Position numbers and translations under genes: made by a program. A DNA stretch of 64,000 bases, taken from contig CM060190.1 of NCBI GenBank assembly GCA_030549335.1, positions 70,260,118-70,324,117 of the forward strand, in the 5' to 3' direction. Source of the DNA: Pontederia crassipes. Lineage: Eukaryota > Streptophyta > Magnoliopsida > Commelinales > Pontederiaceae. This document shows, piece by piece, positions 63,272-64,000 of this stretch. Below the pieces are notes generated by a model. That model was given only the letters and a program-made list of their open reading frames with translations, had not been told where the DNA came from and ran no database searches. Positions within the stretch are counted from its first letter, which is position 1. Each line of letters starts with the position of its first letter.

Positions 63272-64000
63272 CTATCAATGGGTTCTCTTCTTGTGTAATT
63301 TTTTTATCTTGCAGAAAATGCAAGAGTGACAAATGTCAGAAAACCTATTAATTTAATTCTTCTTTGTTTGGATATAAATTATACATATGAATTAAGGAAG
63401 TATAATTTAGATAAATATCTTTTTTAAGTATATTAAATTCATTTTCAATTTGAGTGAAAAGAAACAAAAATTAAAATGAATATGATCATTTTCAATCCCC
63501 TCAAAAATCACAATTTTTTACGGATTTAATTTTAAATAACGCGATGAACTTATAATAATTAACTTAATATTAATCAATTTGTTTAACAGGATATCTAGAC
63601 AAGTTATAAAATATTTAAATTCTACCCACACCAATTAAACATAACCCATCTTTATTAAGCCCTGGTTCAAACAGAACGAACAAGCTAGGCCTTTGTCTTA
63701 CGGCCTGTAGATATTCCACACCACATATGAACTTTACAATGGTATATCACATACTATGCAGATGCATACTACCCCATCCTCCCACATTATATGAACTGTA
63801 GGATTATCCCCCAAAAGCTTGCACAACATATACATTTTCTGACTAGCTTTTTAACTGTAACATTCCAATATATCAAAATAATTTGTGATCTTAGCATCGA
63901 CGATCACCTAGTTCTTGTAATCTCAATCGAGCACATACTACATACGCAGTCAAGGCCTGTCAAGCTTTTGTATAAAAATACAAAAGTTAAGAACACCCGT
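63272..64000. other. Right-flank DNA, nothing recognised
   Basis: AT-rich and then more mixed sequence with no open frame of note. From about 63650 it is less AT-rich and might belong to a gene continuing to the right. Confidence 0.4.

Overview
This window is nuclear DNA of a flowering plant, most likely a monocot. The evidence is intron-split plant genes with GT-AG borders, two plastid-targeted proteins, and gene islands with GC-rich, GC-ending first exons (histone H4, the DUF538 gene, thioredoxin f exon 1) set in very AT-rich intergenic DNA full of LTR retrotransposons, MITEs and a LINE. I cannot name the species. There are no operons, CRISPR arrays or bacterial features.

Layout. 1-1.8 kb: the 5' end of a MAP3K-epsilon-type kinase gene (minus), whose body lies left of the window. 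1.9-15 kb: gene-free, AT-rich DNA dominated by a MITE and a nested direct duplication. A ~3-kb unit is present about four times, arranged as two copies of a ~4.4-kb block, and the last copy runs into the leader of the next gene. 15.0-15.5 kb: a secreted DUF538 protein (plus). 18.1-19.5 kb: plastid thioredoxin f (plus, 3 exons). 21.1-24.1 kb: plastid acetyl-CoA carboxylase biotin carrier protein BCCP (minus, 7 exons) with a 29-bp duplication that disturbs one exon. 25.15-25.45 kb: a 67-aa single-pass membrane protein (plus). 28.1-33.8 kb: an eIF5-mimic/BZW W2-domain protein (plus, 8 exons). 34.3-36.0 kb: a monoacylglycerol-lipase/caffeoylshikimate-esterase-like hydrolase (minus, 8 exons). 36.9-43.9 kb: a transposon cluster made of a hAT-like MITE, a 5'-truncated LINE and an almost complete Copia element. 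44.3-44.9 kb: two orphan exons of an unidentified gene. 45.3-46.8 kb: a second hAT-like MITE and a Mutator-type element with long TIRs around a GC-rich core. 47.6 kb: histone H4 (minus). 50.05-50.7 kb: a glycine/proline/histidine-rich GRP (plus). 51.0-63.3 kb: a ~12-kb Gypsy (Tekay-like chromovirus) element with ~2.5-kb LTRs, carrying an inverted copy of its own 5' end inside its protease. 63.3-64 kb: nothing recognisable.

How the genes relate. Thioredoxin f and BCCP are convergent neighbours. Both act in the plastid stroma, and thioredoxin activates the carboxylase that BCCP belongs to. The other genes look like unrelated housekeeping or cell-wall/lipid genes. Exon borders were set by eye from reading frame, GT-AG sites and family conservation, without transcript data.
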